This document shows positions 47,167-58,391 of a DNA stretch of 64,000 bases, piece by piece. Below the pieces are notes generated by a model. The model saw nothing but the letters and a program-made list of their open reading frames with translations, made no database searches and was not told where the DNA came from. The position numbers and the translations under genes are program-made. The first letter of the stretch is position 1. Every line of letters starts with the position of its first letter. The DNA is taken from the NCBI GenBank assembly GCA_015680685.1, contig MNCI01002011.1, positions 570,470-634,469 of the forward strand, read 5' to 3'. Source of the DNA: Gnetum montanum. Its lineage: Eukaryota; Streptophyta; Gnetopsida; Gnetales; Gnetaceae.

Positions 47167-50100
47167 TTGGAAAGCATAACAACCCCCCTAGCTCACTTTT
47201 CTCCCTGTTTATTGGTAGGAGCAAGCGCAATGGATTACAAGCATCTATTAACACCATTGACCATTGATGGACCATATGGAAAGATCATAAGTGAAGTTAA
47301 TATAAATTCTATCAACTTAGGTCAACCAACAGACGACACATTTGTAGCCTCAATGCAACAAACATTAGATAGCTATGAAGGTATGAAAAAATCTCTAGAC
47401 ATAGAAGCTGATAGCATCACTGAAGACCCTTTAACTGAAACCCCCATAACTATGCCTGACGGTGAAGTTAAGGTATTAAAATTGAGCACATTATTACAAC
47501 CTCAACTTTCCAAGGATATAGAACATGTACTTCGAGACAACATGAAAGCATTTGCTTGGTCTTACAATGACATGCCTGGACTAGATCCTCGCATTGTCCA
47601 ACACAACATTATACTCAATCCCAAGTTAAGACCAGTGAAATAGAAAGCACACAAGGTCAAACCTGAGGTAGCACTGGCAGTTCACAATGAGATTACTAAG
47701 CTCTATCAAGCTGGTTTTATTCGGGTTGTTGACTACGCTAACTGGGTATCCAACCTGGTTATTGTCCCAAAGAAGAACGAAAGCATTTGCCTATGCATAG
47801 ACTTCAGGGACCTCAAAATTGTAACCATAAAGGATGACTTCCCGCTACCAAGCATTGATCAACTTGTTGACTCAACTGCGGGGCATGCTATGTTGTCTTT
47901 TATGGATGGATTTTCAGGATATAACTAGATACGGATCAACCCGGAACATCAGCTCAGATGACCTTCATGACACCATGGGGTACTTTTTGTTATACAATGA
48001 TGCCATTCGGCTTGAAGAACGCTGACGCCACATATCAGAGAGCAATGACATTCATTTTTAGCTATTACATACTTCAGTCACTCAATGATTATGTGGATGA
48101 CATTGCAGTTAAATCAAGAAAACCAGAGTAGCACATACAAGACTTAGATTTGGTTTTAAAACGTTGTCTATAATATGAACTTAGGCGCAACCCAAAGAAA
48201 TGTGTCTTTGGGGTAAAAATGGGCAAAATGCTAGGCTTCGTAGTATTAAAAATAGGAATACAAGTAGATCCGAACAAGGTGAAGTCCATTACAAACCTAC
48301 AACCACCAAGCAACCTCATTGAACTTTGAGGCCTACAAGGTAGATTACAGTTCATTAGGCACTTCATAGAAAAACTGACCAATAAGTTGAAATCCATGAA
48401 CCATTTGCTACGCAAGAATGCACATTTTCAATGGACCCCACAATGCCAGGAAGCTTTTGAAAATATCAAGATAGCACTGACTCAATTACCGACAATCTAT
48501 CCACCTCAAAATGATAAACCATTCTACATTTATCTTGCCACATCCGACTCATCAATCATGCCCATGCTTTGATAGAAATGAGATGATGGAATCTAAGTTC
48601 CTATTTATTACTTAAGCCATGCATTAGCAGCCCATGAGAAGAAGCACAACGAGGTGGAGAGGTCGTGTTTAACCCTTATCTTTTCCTTGAAGAAATGGCG
48701 ACATTATCTCTTCCACAACCAAGTCAATATAATTTGCAAGGATAATGTGCTCAAAGCCATCACTGGCAACTTCTACGAATCAAGTAAGATAGCTCGCTGG
48801 AAAGCCATGATAGCTGAGTTTGACCTACACTACATAGCGCAGTCATCAGTTAAGGGTCAAGCTATAGTAACTCAAATGACTGCATCACTAATGCACGATC
48901 AAGCAACAGTAGAGCCAGAGTTCCCTGATGAAAATGTGAGTGCAATAGACATAGTGCCTAATAACTACGAGGCCATTTTGAATTTTGATGGAGCATCCAT
49001 CTCTTGAGGGGGAAGTGCCACTACTGTCATCACCTATCCCTCCGGGGAGATCCGACCCTTCGGTTATCATTTCAATTTTCATTGTACCAACAACGTAGCA
49101 GAGTACGAAGGTCTCCTTAGAGGTCTCATAGCAGCACTAGCTTCTGACATCACATGACTCGTGGTCAGAGGTGACTCACAGTTAGTTCTAAATCAAATAA
49201 CAAATGTTTACGCGTGCAAAGCACAACACTTACAACCATACTATGATTTGACTAAGCATTTGCTGAAGTGATTCGAAAACATAGATGTGCAACATGTGTC
49301 TAGAAATGATAATACCATTGTAGATGCACTTGCCATATTAGCCCTAAACATAGCGCCAAACATGTTTCACACGTTGCCAAGTTCTATAATCAGTTGTGCT
49401 AAACCCATAACTGATACTCCCGATGAATTACCGATTACATCCGTTAGTACAACACACACAGTAGAATGGTATGATGACATAAAAGAGTACCTTCTACGTG
49501 GCAAAACACCGCAACATCTAACAAATGCACAAAAGGATGCAGTACGAAAATGTTCTTGACAGTATACATTAGTAGGTGACACATTGTGTTGTAGATCCTA
49601 CGAAGGTATCCTGTTGATGTGCGTTAGTAAAACTGATGGCCAGACCATTGTGGAGAAAGTACACGAAGGACTCTATGGAGGGCACATAGTGCCCAAAGCA
49701 ATGGAAACCAAAATAAGGCATTTAGGGTACTATTGGACACACATGGAGTATGAATGTTTCTCCAAGGTCAAAGCGTGTAATACGTGTCAAAAGCACAGGA
49801 ATCTTATACATGTCCCACCCAACAAATTGCATACGGCTCAAATCACATGGCCTTTCCAGAAATGGGGGTTAGACATCATTGGACCAATAAGTCCCCATCC
49901 TTCGATAGGGCATAGCTTCATCATAGCCGCGACTGAGTATTTCACGAAATGGGTAGAAGCTATCCCCCTTAGGAAGACTACATCGAAACACATATGCAAC
50001 TTTATCCTGGAAAACATTATGACCCGCTTTGGCATCCTAATGATCATAATTACTAATAAAGGACCACAATTCAGTAGCATCGAAACAAAAACCTTCTACG

Positions 50101-50705
50101 ATAGCTTAGGCATTAAACATTCATTCTCATCTCCATATTACCCTTAGAGCAACGGACAAGCAGAAGCCACGAACAAGATTTTCATCTCAATGCTAAAGAA
50201 GATGCTTACTTAGAGCAAGAAAAGATGGCATGAATAGTTAGTATACGCTTTATGGGCTTATCGCACTACACATCGAACTTCCACAGGTAGAACGCCATAT
50301 ATCCTTGTTTATGGTTTGGAAGCTGTTTTACCTTTGGAGTTGTAGGTACCATCCTTAAGGATCACACTCTTCGGACTCCTTGATGAGGGTCAAAACAATG
50401 ACTTGCGCATCGTTGACTTGGACTCGGTGGAAGAGGAACACACACGTGTGCTCGATCAGATTGATTGGTACCAAAAAAAATAGTGACGATGTCATCAACA
50501 TGACATTCACAAGCACCCGATCAAAGAAGGTGACCTCGTACTTAAGGCGGTTCATGAATAGGCGGAAAAGTTCACAGTAAATTGGGAAGGGCCATACTTG
50601 GTCACCAAAGCATACGACAATGGAGCATTTAAACTAGCTGATATGAACAGTAACGAGCTTGCTCATCCAATGAACCACCTATACCTCAAACCATTTCACG
50701 TCTAA
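47167..50705 (+). pseudogene. pol of A: RT, RNase H, archaeal-type RNase H, integrase
   Basis: RT extension (ETPITMPDGEVKVLKL, MKAFAWSYNDMPGLDP), RT palm (VVDYANWVSNLVIVPKKN, FRDLKIVTIKDDFPLP, MPFGLKNADATYQRAM), catalytic YVDD intact at 48090-48101. First RNase H at about 48400-48900. Archaeal-type RNase H has NFDGASIS (near 48980), NNVAEYEGLLRGL, VVRGDSQLVLNQ and NTIVDALAILA, so its acidic residues are present. Integrase has HEGLYGGH and CNTCQKH, first Asp in WGLDIIGP, Asn at 50055-50057 where the second catalytic Asp is expected, then SNGQAEATNK with the Glu. It ends at TAA 50703-50705. One frame change lies near 47955 and several TAG/TGA stops occur, one exactly at a conserved Gln (50145-50147). 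Confidence 0.9.
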
Positions 50706-51035
50706 ACATCCCAGGTACACCACGTCTTGGAATCATGATGGTAAACTGATACCACAAAATGTCCTGGTGTTATGATAATAAACTGACACCATAGTACATC
50801 CACAATGACAATAAACTAGCACTCATCCGGTATGACATTAAACTGCCACAGTTTCGTTCGTCGGAGTCCACTAAGACTATAAACTGGTTCACCTCTTCAC
50901 AGTCTGCCAAGACTATAAACTAGCAGTGCACCATCTGCTACGACACTAAACTGACACCATCCAATGGGTTATGATGTAAAACTAACCCACGATAGTCCGC
51001 TACAACTATAAACTGGTAGCTTCATCTCTTGCCTC
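50706..51035 (+). repeat. Repeat cluster 3 of A, after integrase
   Basis: About nine copies with core ATAAACTGRCACC or TAAACTGG, each preceded by GATGAT, ATGACA or AAGACT, about 30-45 bases apart. It starts within 35 bases of the pol stop codon. It is the counterpart of 9930-10375 in B. Confidence 0.85.
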
Positions 51036-52120
51036 TAGATTTGTAGCTGCGTTCGAACTTCATCAGAGTTGCTGCCTCGCTCATCATCAGTTGATCTTGA
51101 CAACATTACTGCCATGCATATTTAGTGCCTGAAATCTCATCTAGTGCCTTTGTTTCCTTAGTTGCTATTGAAATCTAAGCCTACTCACTCACTCGTGGTT
51201 TTCTTGTCTCCTTGGAGTTGTGTTTGTAGGATGACACTCAAAGGTGTTTGTATGAGAATGCACTTCGTCATAACAGCAAGGTAACACATTGTTCCTAACA
51301 CGCATAACAAGGTTAATCAAGCCATTCACTAGTACAATTCCCATTTCCACTTATATCTCTCATCCATTCCTCAACATACTCTACTCAATTACACCATTGA
51401 CACACCCAGTGCATCCCGAAACATTGAGCACATCGTTGCATGCTGCAACACTTTTAAGAAGTTGCAACATACAACATGGCACTTGAGCATGAGTACAGGA
51501 TCAAAAAAAAAGAAACAAAAGAAAAAGAGCAAAGAGAAAAGAGCAAAAAATCCAAAAAGAAACACAAGACCCTTGGCACTTCCCATACAAGCCCTAGGTG
51601 GGAAGGCAATTGTCTTGGAAATAAGAACTCATGTCTCAAATGCCCAAGTAACATCTTATTGCATGACTTTGGCTCTCCACCAAAAGGTCCCCTTTAACAT
51701 TAAATAGAGGCCTTGTTCCTCCAAAAAAATGCAACACATCATCACGTGGCTTTGGTTGTGTCAACAAGTTCTCTTAAACACTAAACAAGAGTCTTGTTCC
51801 GCCAAAGGACGTACACCTCATGTCTTGGTCCTAAGTCTGCTAGACAATGGCTATTGACAAGGATCAACATGACCTGTATACACACCAGAGCATTCCCTGC
51901 ACCATGCACAATCCCTTGATCAGTTCCAAATCCCTACAATATCCATTTCCCTATCCAGCTACAAACTGCATTTCCCCAATCATGTGTAATACTAAACATA
52001 GTGCGATGACATCTTTCCAAGTGTCGAAGGACAATGCTACTAAGTTACTTGTAGTGTTTTGTACTTCTTTGTCGATGCCTCTCAGGTCGACTCCTCCAAG
52101 CATCAACAAAGAGGGGCCAA
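51036..52120 (+). other. Post-pol region and polypurine tract of A
   Basis: No domain in any frame. An A/G-rich stretch (AAAAAAAAGAAACAAAAG) lies at 51500-51560. CAACAAAGAGGGGCCAA directly precedes the 3' LTR, with the purine run AAAGAGGGG at 52108-52116 as the likely polypurine tract that primes second-strand synthesis. Confidence 0.7.
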
Positions 52121-53670
52121 TGAAACACCACAAAATTTTGAGCTTATCACTTCTCCAACAAGAATTGAGCTAAGTCACGATGCTCCCCAGCATGACTAAA
52201 GCTTGAGAACCTCACAGACAGCTTTAAATGGAGTCGAACTAAGCAAGAAATGGTTCCCTAGGATCCACAGAAGACTACAGTGACATCTGGCATTAGACCT
52301 GGTGAATGTTGAACTCAAAATACTTGGTTTTCACTATGTATGCATCCTGTACGCTGACCTATACATGCCCAACGTATGGCCCAGCATGCAGCAACTTTTG
52401 AGTCTCAAAAACTCATCAAAATGGGCTAGAATCGAAGGTCTAGACTCCCCATGACCTTCCCTAAGGCCCCAACCAAGCCTCAGGCTCCTAACAATCAAAT
52501 TTTGGGCACCAAACGGGTCATTTCCTGCCTACACACACGCCGAGCTTGTATACCTAGCATGTGGCACCAAGGGCAAGGCTTCGAAAACTTCTATTGTGGG
52601 CATCAAAAGTATCATTTATGGCCTCACATGCTAGCCTACAAGCCTAGCGTGCATGCCCAGTGTGCACCACCAAAAGTAAGGTCGATCAAGTGATTCAGCC
52701 AACCTACACGTTGACTTGCATGCCCAGCATGTACACCCAGCGTGCAGCACAGCATACACCAGTCGAAGCCTCCCAAAACCATGTCAGATCAAGTCCAAAT
52801 AAGCTGAAAATCCACAGGTAGCATCCTCATGACACCAGAGCTCAAATTCAAGGGCCAAGTTCAAGATTTTCTATTGTAAAAGTATGCTCGTTTGTAAAGT
52901 TCAATTCCTTTGTATTGGGCAAGTCTGTACGCTGAGTTCACACGCCCAACATGTACATGTTGGCATGCAGCACGCTGTACAGTTGTAATATTATTTGCAG
53001 TCAGGAAACATAGCCACATGTCATCCAACTTGAAATTCTCTCACCCACGGCCACTCATACCCTTCCAGATCCGAATCCAACGTCCAAAACCTCATAAACC
53101 CCAATTTTTCACTAGATTGGGGTTGGCAAATTTTGTACAAATGGAGACAAAAAAAAACTAGAACCGAGGAGACTTAGGAAATCTAGACAATAACCTGTAC
53201 AATGGACTTCTACCATACACGTTGACCATATAGCCTTCACATTGTGCCTGTAGTCCAAACCAGCATACCATCATCCCTCCGCATCACCGGGGCTCTTCTT
53301 CCACCTTGTGTCAGATCCACAACTGCGTTCAGACTGGTGCATTGTAATCTCCATTTTGCAATAAAGTTGTTTAATTTATGGTTAAGATTTGTTATAGTTT
53401 TCATCCATTTTTGTTTGCCTCTATGTTTGTTTCCTTGCACGTTTATGTTCTGGTTTATGTTTATCATGCTGTTTACACATAACCCAGTGTATTGCACATT
53501 GGTATATGCTGGGGAAATCCTTGTCTGATCCGCGTGCGGACCACCCAAGGTATTCTACCTTCGTCAGTTCCAGCTCACCCTCAAGAGAAGGTAGAGTCTT
53601 CTGTGCTCATCCGCAGATCCTGCAGTGCTCATCCCATTCCAGCCTTGCATCGACGATTTCGGAAAGTATA
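52121..53670 (+). repeat. 3' LTR of A
   Basis: 1550 bases, collinear with 34920-36457. AATAAA at 53360-53365. The end reads AAGTATA where the 5' copy has AAGTCCA. GCATG follows at once. Confidence 0.95.
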
Positions 53671-53675
53671 GCATG

Positions 53676-54532
53676 CAAGAGCATTAAGGGCATGAGATTA
53701 CTATGGGAAGGATCCACTTGCATACTTCTTGATTGGGCTAGTTACGTTTCCTCATCTCTTAGACATTTTTGCATTCAAATCATTCATGATCCACATTGAT
53801 TGCATTTAGTTTTACACTTCTTTTGAAGTTTTCTCTAATCTTTTTCCTATAAAATATCCTTTTTGTGAATTATCTACTCCTCTTTAAGCATTTCTTTAGG
53901 TTTTTGACCTTTCTAGGTTTCTACAGACCCTAGTTTAATGTAAAAGCTCTTTATATTTTTACAAATGTTGAAAGGAAATTTTGTCTTTTGGCTATATTGG
54001 TGGGATTCCATCAACGTAGCCCCTTGCATTGATGTGACCTCGTATATGGGATCTCGTTGACATGGCCATAAAATTCTATATAAAGGGTGCAACACTTTGA
54101 AAATTTTTGTCATTTACTCTCAAACGATAAAGGAGTTTTTGCAGTTTTTAGAGCCCAAAACCTTCTAGAGCCCATAACTTTCACACTGCTTATTCGATTA
54201 ACCTTGTTCTTCATTCCTATAGCTACTAGAGGTGAGCTCTACATCATGGAAGCCACAAACCTTAGGTTTTTGATGAATTTTTTTTCAAAATTTTTTTAAC
54301 TCCTAGAAGGTTTAATCAATAAACTAATATTAAAATCACTAATTAATGAGCGTTAAACCTTTCCAATGAACTTTAGTATTCATTTGATTAAAATTAATAA
54401 TAAAATAATGTTAAAATGATTAATATGCCATGATTGCAACTTAGCCAAGTGTAACTAATCTAATAGACAAGGTGCCTAAATGTTCTAGGTTATACATTAA
54501 AAGCTAATCCTTAGTCATGTTGTGATTATAGA
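53676..54532 (+). other. Post-pol region of F, right of element A
   Basis: The first 60 bases continue the alignment with C (27390-27440). At 53998-54060 are CATCAACGTAG, CATTGATGTGACC and CGTTGACATGG words like those of the C/F LTR, followed by CTATATAAAGGG (TATA-like, near 54075). A pyrimidine-poor leader ends in GATTATAG directly before ATG 54533. Confidence 0.5.
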
Positions 54533-57300
54533 TGGCACCAAGACCAAAATTCCTGTAGCAAGTAGGACCATCTCAACTAAGGGATAAGCGGCCTAGAACT
54601 AGAAGAGGCTAAGAAGTGAAGCCACCCCAGGAGTAAGCAACTAAGACACATGCAATAGAACCTCTTTGGGAGGACCCCAAGGTGGAATCTATCGGCTAGA
54701 TTTCAAATGTTGAAATAGAGAAATCCCACCAAGATGAGACACCTGAACCAAGAGAAAACATTGAGGTCACTCTGATAGAGGCCTACTTGAGGCAAATTAG
54801 GGCCAGGGAGATCCAAAAAGTAGTTCTATCTAAACTAAACTTTGGATCTTTCTTGGACTTTGCCCTAGAAAAATTTAAAGCTCAACTTTAGACTTCTTCC
54901 ATGTGGCCCATTTTTACTTCTAGTAGAGAATGGTACATGGAAGAAACATATCTCTTTTGGAATGATAGGAAGGAAGATGTCATTATGGGTATAAAGGATA
55001 TTTTTGTGTCCTACTTGGTAAAGGCCATTTCTGAGGCCCTTGGGTTGTTGGAAGCTTGAACAACCTTGGTAGAAATTTTAACACAAGTGAACCTAGAGAT
55101 AAAAAAGGAGTGGATCTAGAAGTGCTACGAAGTTGACTGCAAGGAGTGCAGGTCACTCACAATAGTAGAGCATGCATATTTCAAGATGGCATCCTACCAC
55201 CTAAATTTGACAATGAGGCCTAGCAAGGTGACAACCTTCTTTGCTTATGCATTCACTAGTCTAAGTAGGAAATTTCTTGTCAACCTCCCACAACTGATTT
55301 TTATAAGATAGAGAAGTCATTCAACGAAGAAGAACATGAGTCCATGTCTCATCTAGAAATTATGCAAAAGGGGAGGAATAGCCCATTATTCCAATGATAA
55401 CATTAGACATTCTTGCCAAGGTGTTGAAATAAAAGCAGCTTCCACCACCAACCATTCATGAATAATCAATACCAAAGTCTTGTGTTTCCATTGAGCGCAT
55501 GTGCAAACTCCATAAGCAACTCTTACAATAGCAACAGGTAGGACCAAGTGGTGGTGAACCTTCTATCTACATGCCCAAATTGACTCATCTCAATGAGGTG
55601 GCATGATCAATTAGCTGGATAAAAGTTTTGATGCCAATGTTTTCTACTCAAAGAATGCAAGTGCTCACAAGATCAAATCCTAGCACTTAAGAGGTAATGG
55701 TGTCCCTCTCTCAATAGTAACAATTCTTAAAAATATTTGGGAATGCCACTACCCTTTCAATACGCTTGGAAGATGGCAAGGGAGAAACTGTTCTAGTGAT
55801 GCAACACCAAGGATAGGAAATAATGGTAAAGATGGTTGTTGATATAGTGACTGATGTACTCAACATCCCTGTAGCATCTAAACCAGATGTTGCTATGCTT
55901 AGAGATGTGTAGGTGTTTGCAGGAGAAGGAAGTGGAAAATTTAGTGTAGCCCAACATGAGGAGTTGCTGGATGGAATGGTACGAATTGGGTAACCAATTC
56001 TAAATATCTTTGATATCCCAAAAATCATTTCAGCAAACTAGTTAAAGCTACTTGAGGCCAAGGAAAATGTCCTCATTTCCAATGCCCAACTCAAGGCAGC
56101 CACAAATAAAAATTAGAGTTTGGATGTTAAGGTTGTAGAATTAAAATTCTACCTTGCTGATCTCACCATATTGAGCTAGAATGTAGCATGAGATGAAGCT
56201 TTTCAACAACTTTAGACACAACTTTAGGAAACTAAGTATGTGAAGGAGGTGGTAATTTTTGATTAGTCCTTAGCTGATGCCACTATATACAAAATTTAGA
56301 AGAACTTGTTGGAGGTTTTCCAGGAGAACATCAAGTTGACCCAAGAGAAGCATTGCCTGTGAAATGTCAAGATGCAAAAGGATAAAATGGTAGAATTCAT
56401 CCAACAATAGCAAGAGTAGCTTTATAGGGTGAACACTAAATTAAGGAGGTTAGCTATAGAAAATCAAAATCTCTTAATGGAAGAGATGCCTACCCTTTGC
56501 TAGAAGTTTGCAATTGAAATTGTTGCTTGGAAAAATGAGGCCCTTAAATTCAAAAGGATCAAAAACCACTATAGGGACTATGTTGGTTTACAAAAAAAAG
56601 GGATTAATGAAAAAGAAATCAAATTAGCAAATGTGAAGGTGAATGAGGGCCTCCAGTAGTTCTAATAAGGAATGACATGTGATAGCCTACCTTTAATGGG
56701 CTAAATGTGTACAATAAAGCTAAAATTCACTATTACTCAAACCTTCGTTACTCAAACTTGGTAATGTTGACCACTAGAAGGTCAAGGTAAGAATTGGAGA
56801 AATAAGTGGCTAGATCGTACCTTCTGTAGAAGGCTAAGTTTAAGTACCACAGAGACATAAAATAGAAGGTAAAAACAACCAACGTTGAACTCAAGTTTCT
56901 CAAGGTGAAGTTTGAAAATAAAAAATCAATAATGGAGAACCTATCCAAAAGAATGAATGACTACCAGGAGTTGCAAAATGTAGTTAGGGCATTTGACATT
57001 AAACACAAATAATTTGCTACTTGGTTTATCAACATCAAGGTTGTTCCTTGCAATGCCCTATTATTGGGATGTTCCCATACAGACTCACATTCGTAATGTT
57101 GTGTGGACCATGTATGATCCTAGGAATAAGAAGGAAAAGATGAAAGCATTGTTGGATGCTTTTCCTCGTACACCAGAAGTTTTAGCTACAGCTAGACAGC
57201 CACAACCATAGCCTCAATCACAACTTATGCATGCACCAAAGGTAGGAGAAGGTCCTTCAAAACCTTAGGAGCCTCCATCACTTGGGATCATTTGATTTTC
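54533..57300 (+). pseudogene. Long post-pol ORF of F, unknown family, coiled-coil C-terminal part
   Basis: The frame starts MAPRPKFL and continues with TAG/TGA interruptions. Readable parts are LREIQ-like helices, LSKLNFGSFLDFALEKFKAQ, MWPIFTSSREWYMEETYLFW, KEWI...KCYEVDCKECRSLT and MRPSKVTTFFAYAFTSLSRK. After a Ser/Pro-rich middle, 56040-56660 has long Leu/Lys/Glu/Gln helices (AKENVLISNAQLKAATN, VVELKFYLADL, KLRRLAIENQNLL) suggesting a coiled coil. The end (56993-57211) reads MYDPRNKKEKMKALLDAF. Its position between pol and 3' LTR is that of env-like or additional ORFs. I do not recognise a domain. Confidence 0.6.
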
Positions 57301-57546
57301 TTCTCATCCTCAAGCTACCATAGGAATTGTGTTGTTAGGTTTTGTCATGGTGTTCAATTTTGTTGTCATGAACACCAATTTTTGTAATCATTGTAAATCT
57401 ATACACTTGGGCACTTAATATTTTTTTTGTGTTAGTTTGTGTATCTATAATTAGTCAGTAATTCAATACCTTCTCTAAATTATATAAATAAGCTTATTCA
57501 TCCTTTTGTTTACTTGAGGATGATTTTTCATTCAGTCATGGGAGTA
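57301..57546 (+). other. 3' untranslated stretch and probable polypurine tract of F
   Basis: No coding signal. TTTTCATTCAGTCATGGGAG resembles the sequence before C's 3' LTR (TTTTCATTGAGTTGTGGGGA), and GGGAGTA abuts the LTR. Confidence 0.6.
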
Positions 57547-58391
57547 TGATGAAGCATCTTCCTTAGGATGCATCGACAGGATGCCATCGATGTGATCCCA
57601 TTGATATGATCTTGTTGACATAGTCATGTCGACATGTGGTTTGATGCATTAACATGACCTTGTCAATGTAGTGTCTTGTCTTGCCTATAAATACGCATTC
57701 ACCAGCCACATTTATAGCATCCATTCATTAGTAGCTAGTGGAACTCTTGTAGTTTTATGTATCAAAGTTAGAATATTTTTTAAGTGTCCATAGCAAGAGT
57801 TGATAAGTGTATAGATCTTTATTTGGGCATTGTTGTACCTAAGAATCTCAGTGTGAATGGCAATAAAGATGAGCTTTCTTGATAAACCTTGCAGCACTTG
57901 GACTTAGCCTAATGTTTACTTTATGCATCTATTATTCAAAGCACTTTACTTAATACATTTTATTAATTAACTCATAGTGATAATTAAATCACATAAGTAT
58001 GACCATCTCAAGCATACACTTAACACTTGGTAATCCCAATAGTGTTGTAACATGTTCAAGATGTGTACATAAGAGGGGAATGGATGCTTATGTTAGGACT
58101 AGTTAAACATAAATTAGTGATTAGATTAATTAATAATTTAAATACTTTATTTTTGGAACTTAAGTGATTCAAAAAATAAACATAAAATGATAAAAATCAT
58201 ATGCCTTAGTTACACTTAACCATACACTTGCAATTCACAAGTTAAATTGAGAAGACAACGATCATGTTCGTTAGATTCACTACCTATACCTAGTGTACTT
58301 AGAGTGCTAAAGTCTATGGAATTTGACCAAATCACTTCATGAATGATAGTGATTGATATGGTTTTTCATAGGGGCTGCTCGCTACTCATCA
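57547..58391 (+). repeat. 3' LTR of F
   Basis: 845 bases, TGATGAAGCATC to CTACTCATCA, same family as C's LTR. TATAAATA at 57686-57693 is a clear TATA box. CATCGATG, GTCGACATG and related words recur upstream of it. Confidence 0.8.

Larger units (their letters stand above)
34920..53670 (+). mobile_element. Element A: complete 18.75 kb Tat-type LTR retrotransposon with antisense gene
   Basis: LTRs at 34920-36457 and 52121-53670 begin TGAAACACCAC and are flanked by a perfect five-base duplication, GCATG at 34915-34919 and 53671-53675. Inside, in order: primer-binding site, repeat-rich leader, gag-protease in one frame (37221-41480), repeat cluster, antisense spliced gene (46292-42061), repeat cluster, pol with RT, RNase H, archaeal-type RNase H and integrase (47167-50705), repeat cluster, polypurine tract. 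The first 207 aligned LTR bases differ at about 18 positions by hand count, mostly transitions, so it is the youngest complete element here but not recent. Stops are few and mostly TAG or TGA. Confidence 0.95.
29783..58391 (+). mobile_element. Element F: gypsy element with long post-pol ORF, host of element A
   Basis: Plus-strand order is gag (29850-31260), RT, RNase H and integrase (31276-33710), post-pol region (33711-34919), element A, post-pol region continued (53676-54530), long ORF (54533-57300) and 3' LTR (57547-58391). The parts left and right of A belong together because the joined sequence aligns with C across the junction (ATGCAAG...CACTTGCATA). The 5' LTR is not found; protease and the RT N-terminus are deleted at the gag-RT joint. 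Confidence 0.75.

Noticed and set aside
51389-51697. Overlapping frames on both strands near 51.5 kb
   Set aside because: They come from the A/G-rich tract and have no domain or counterpart in B.
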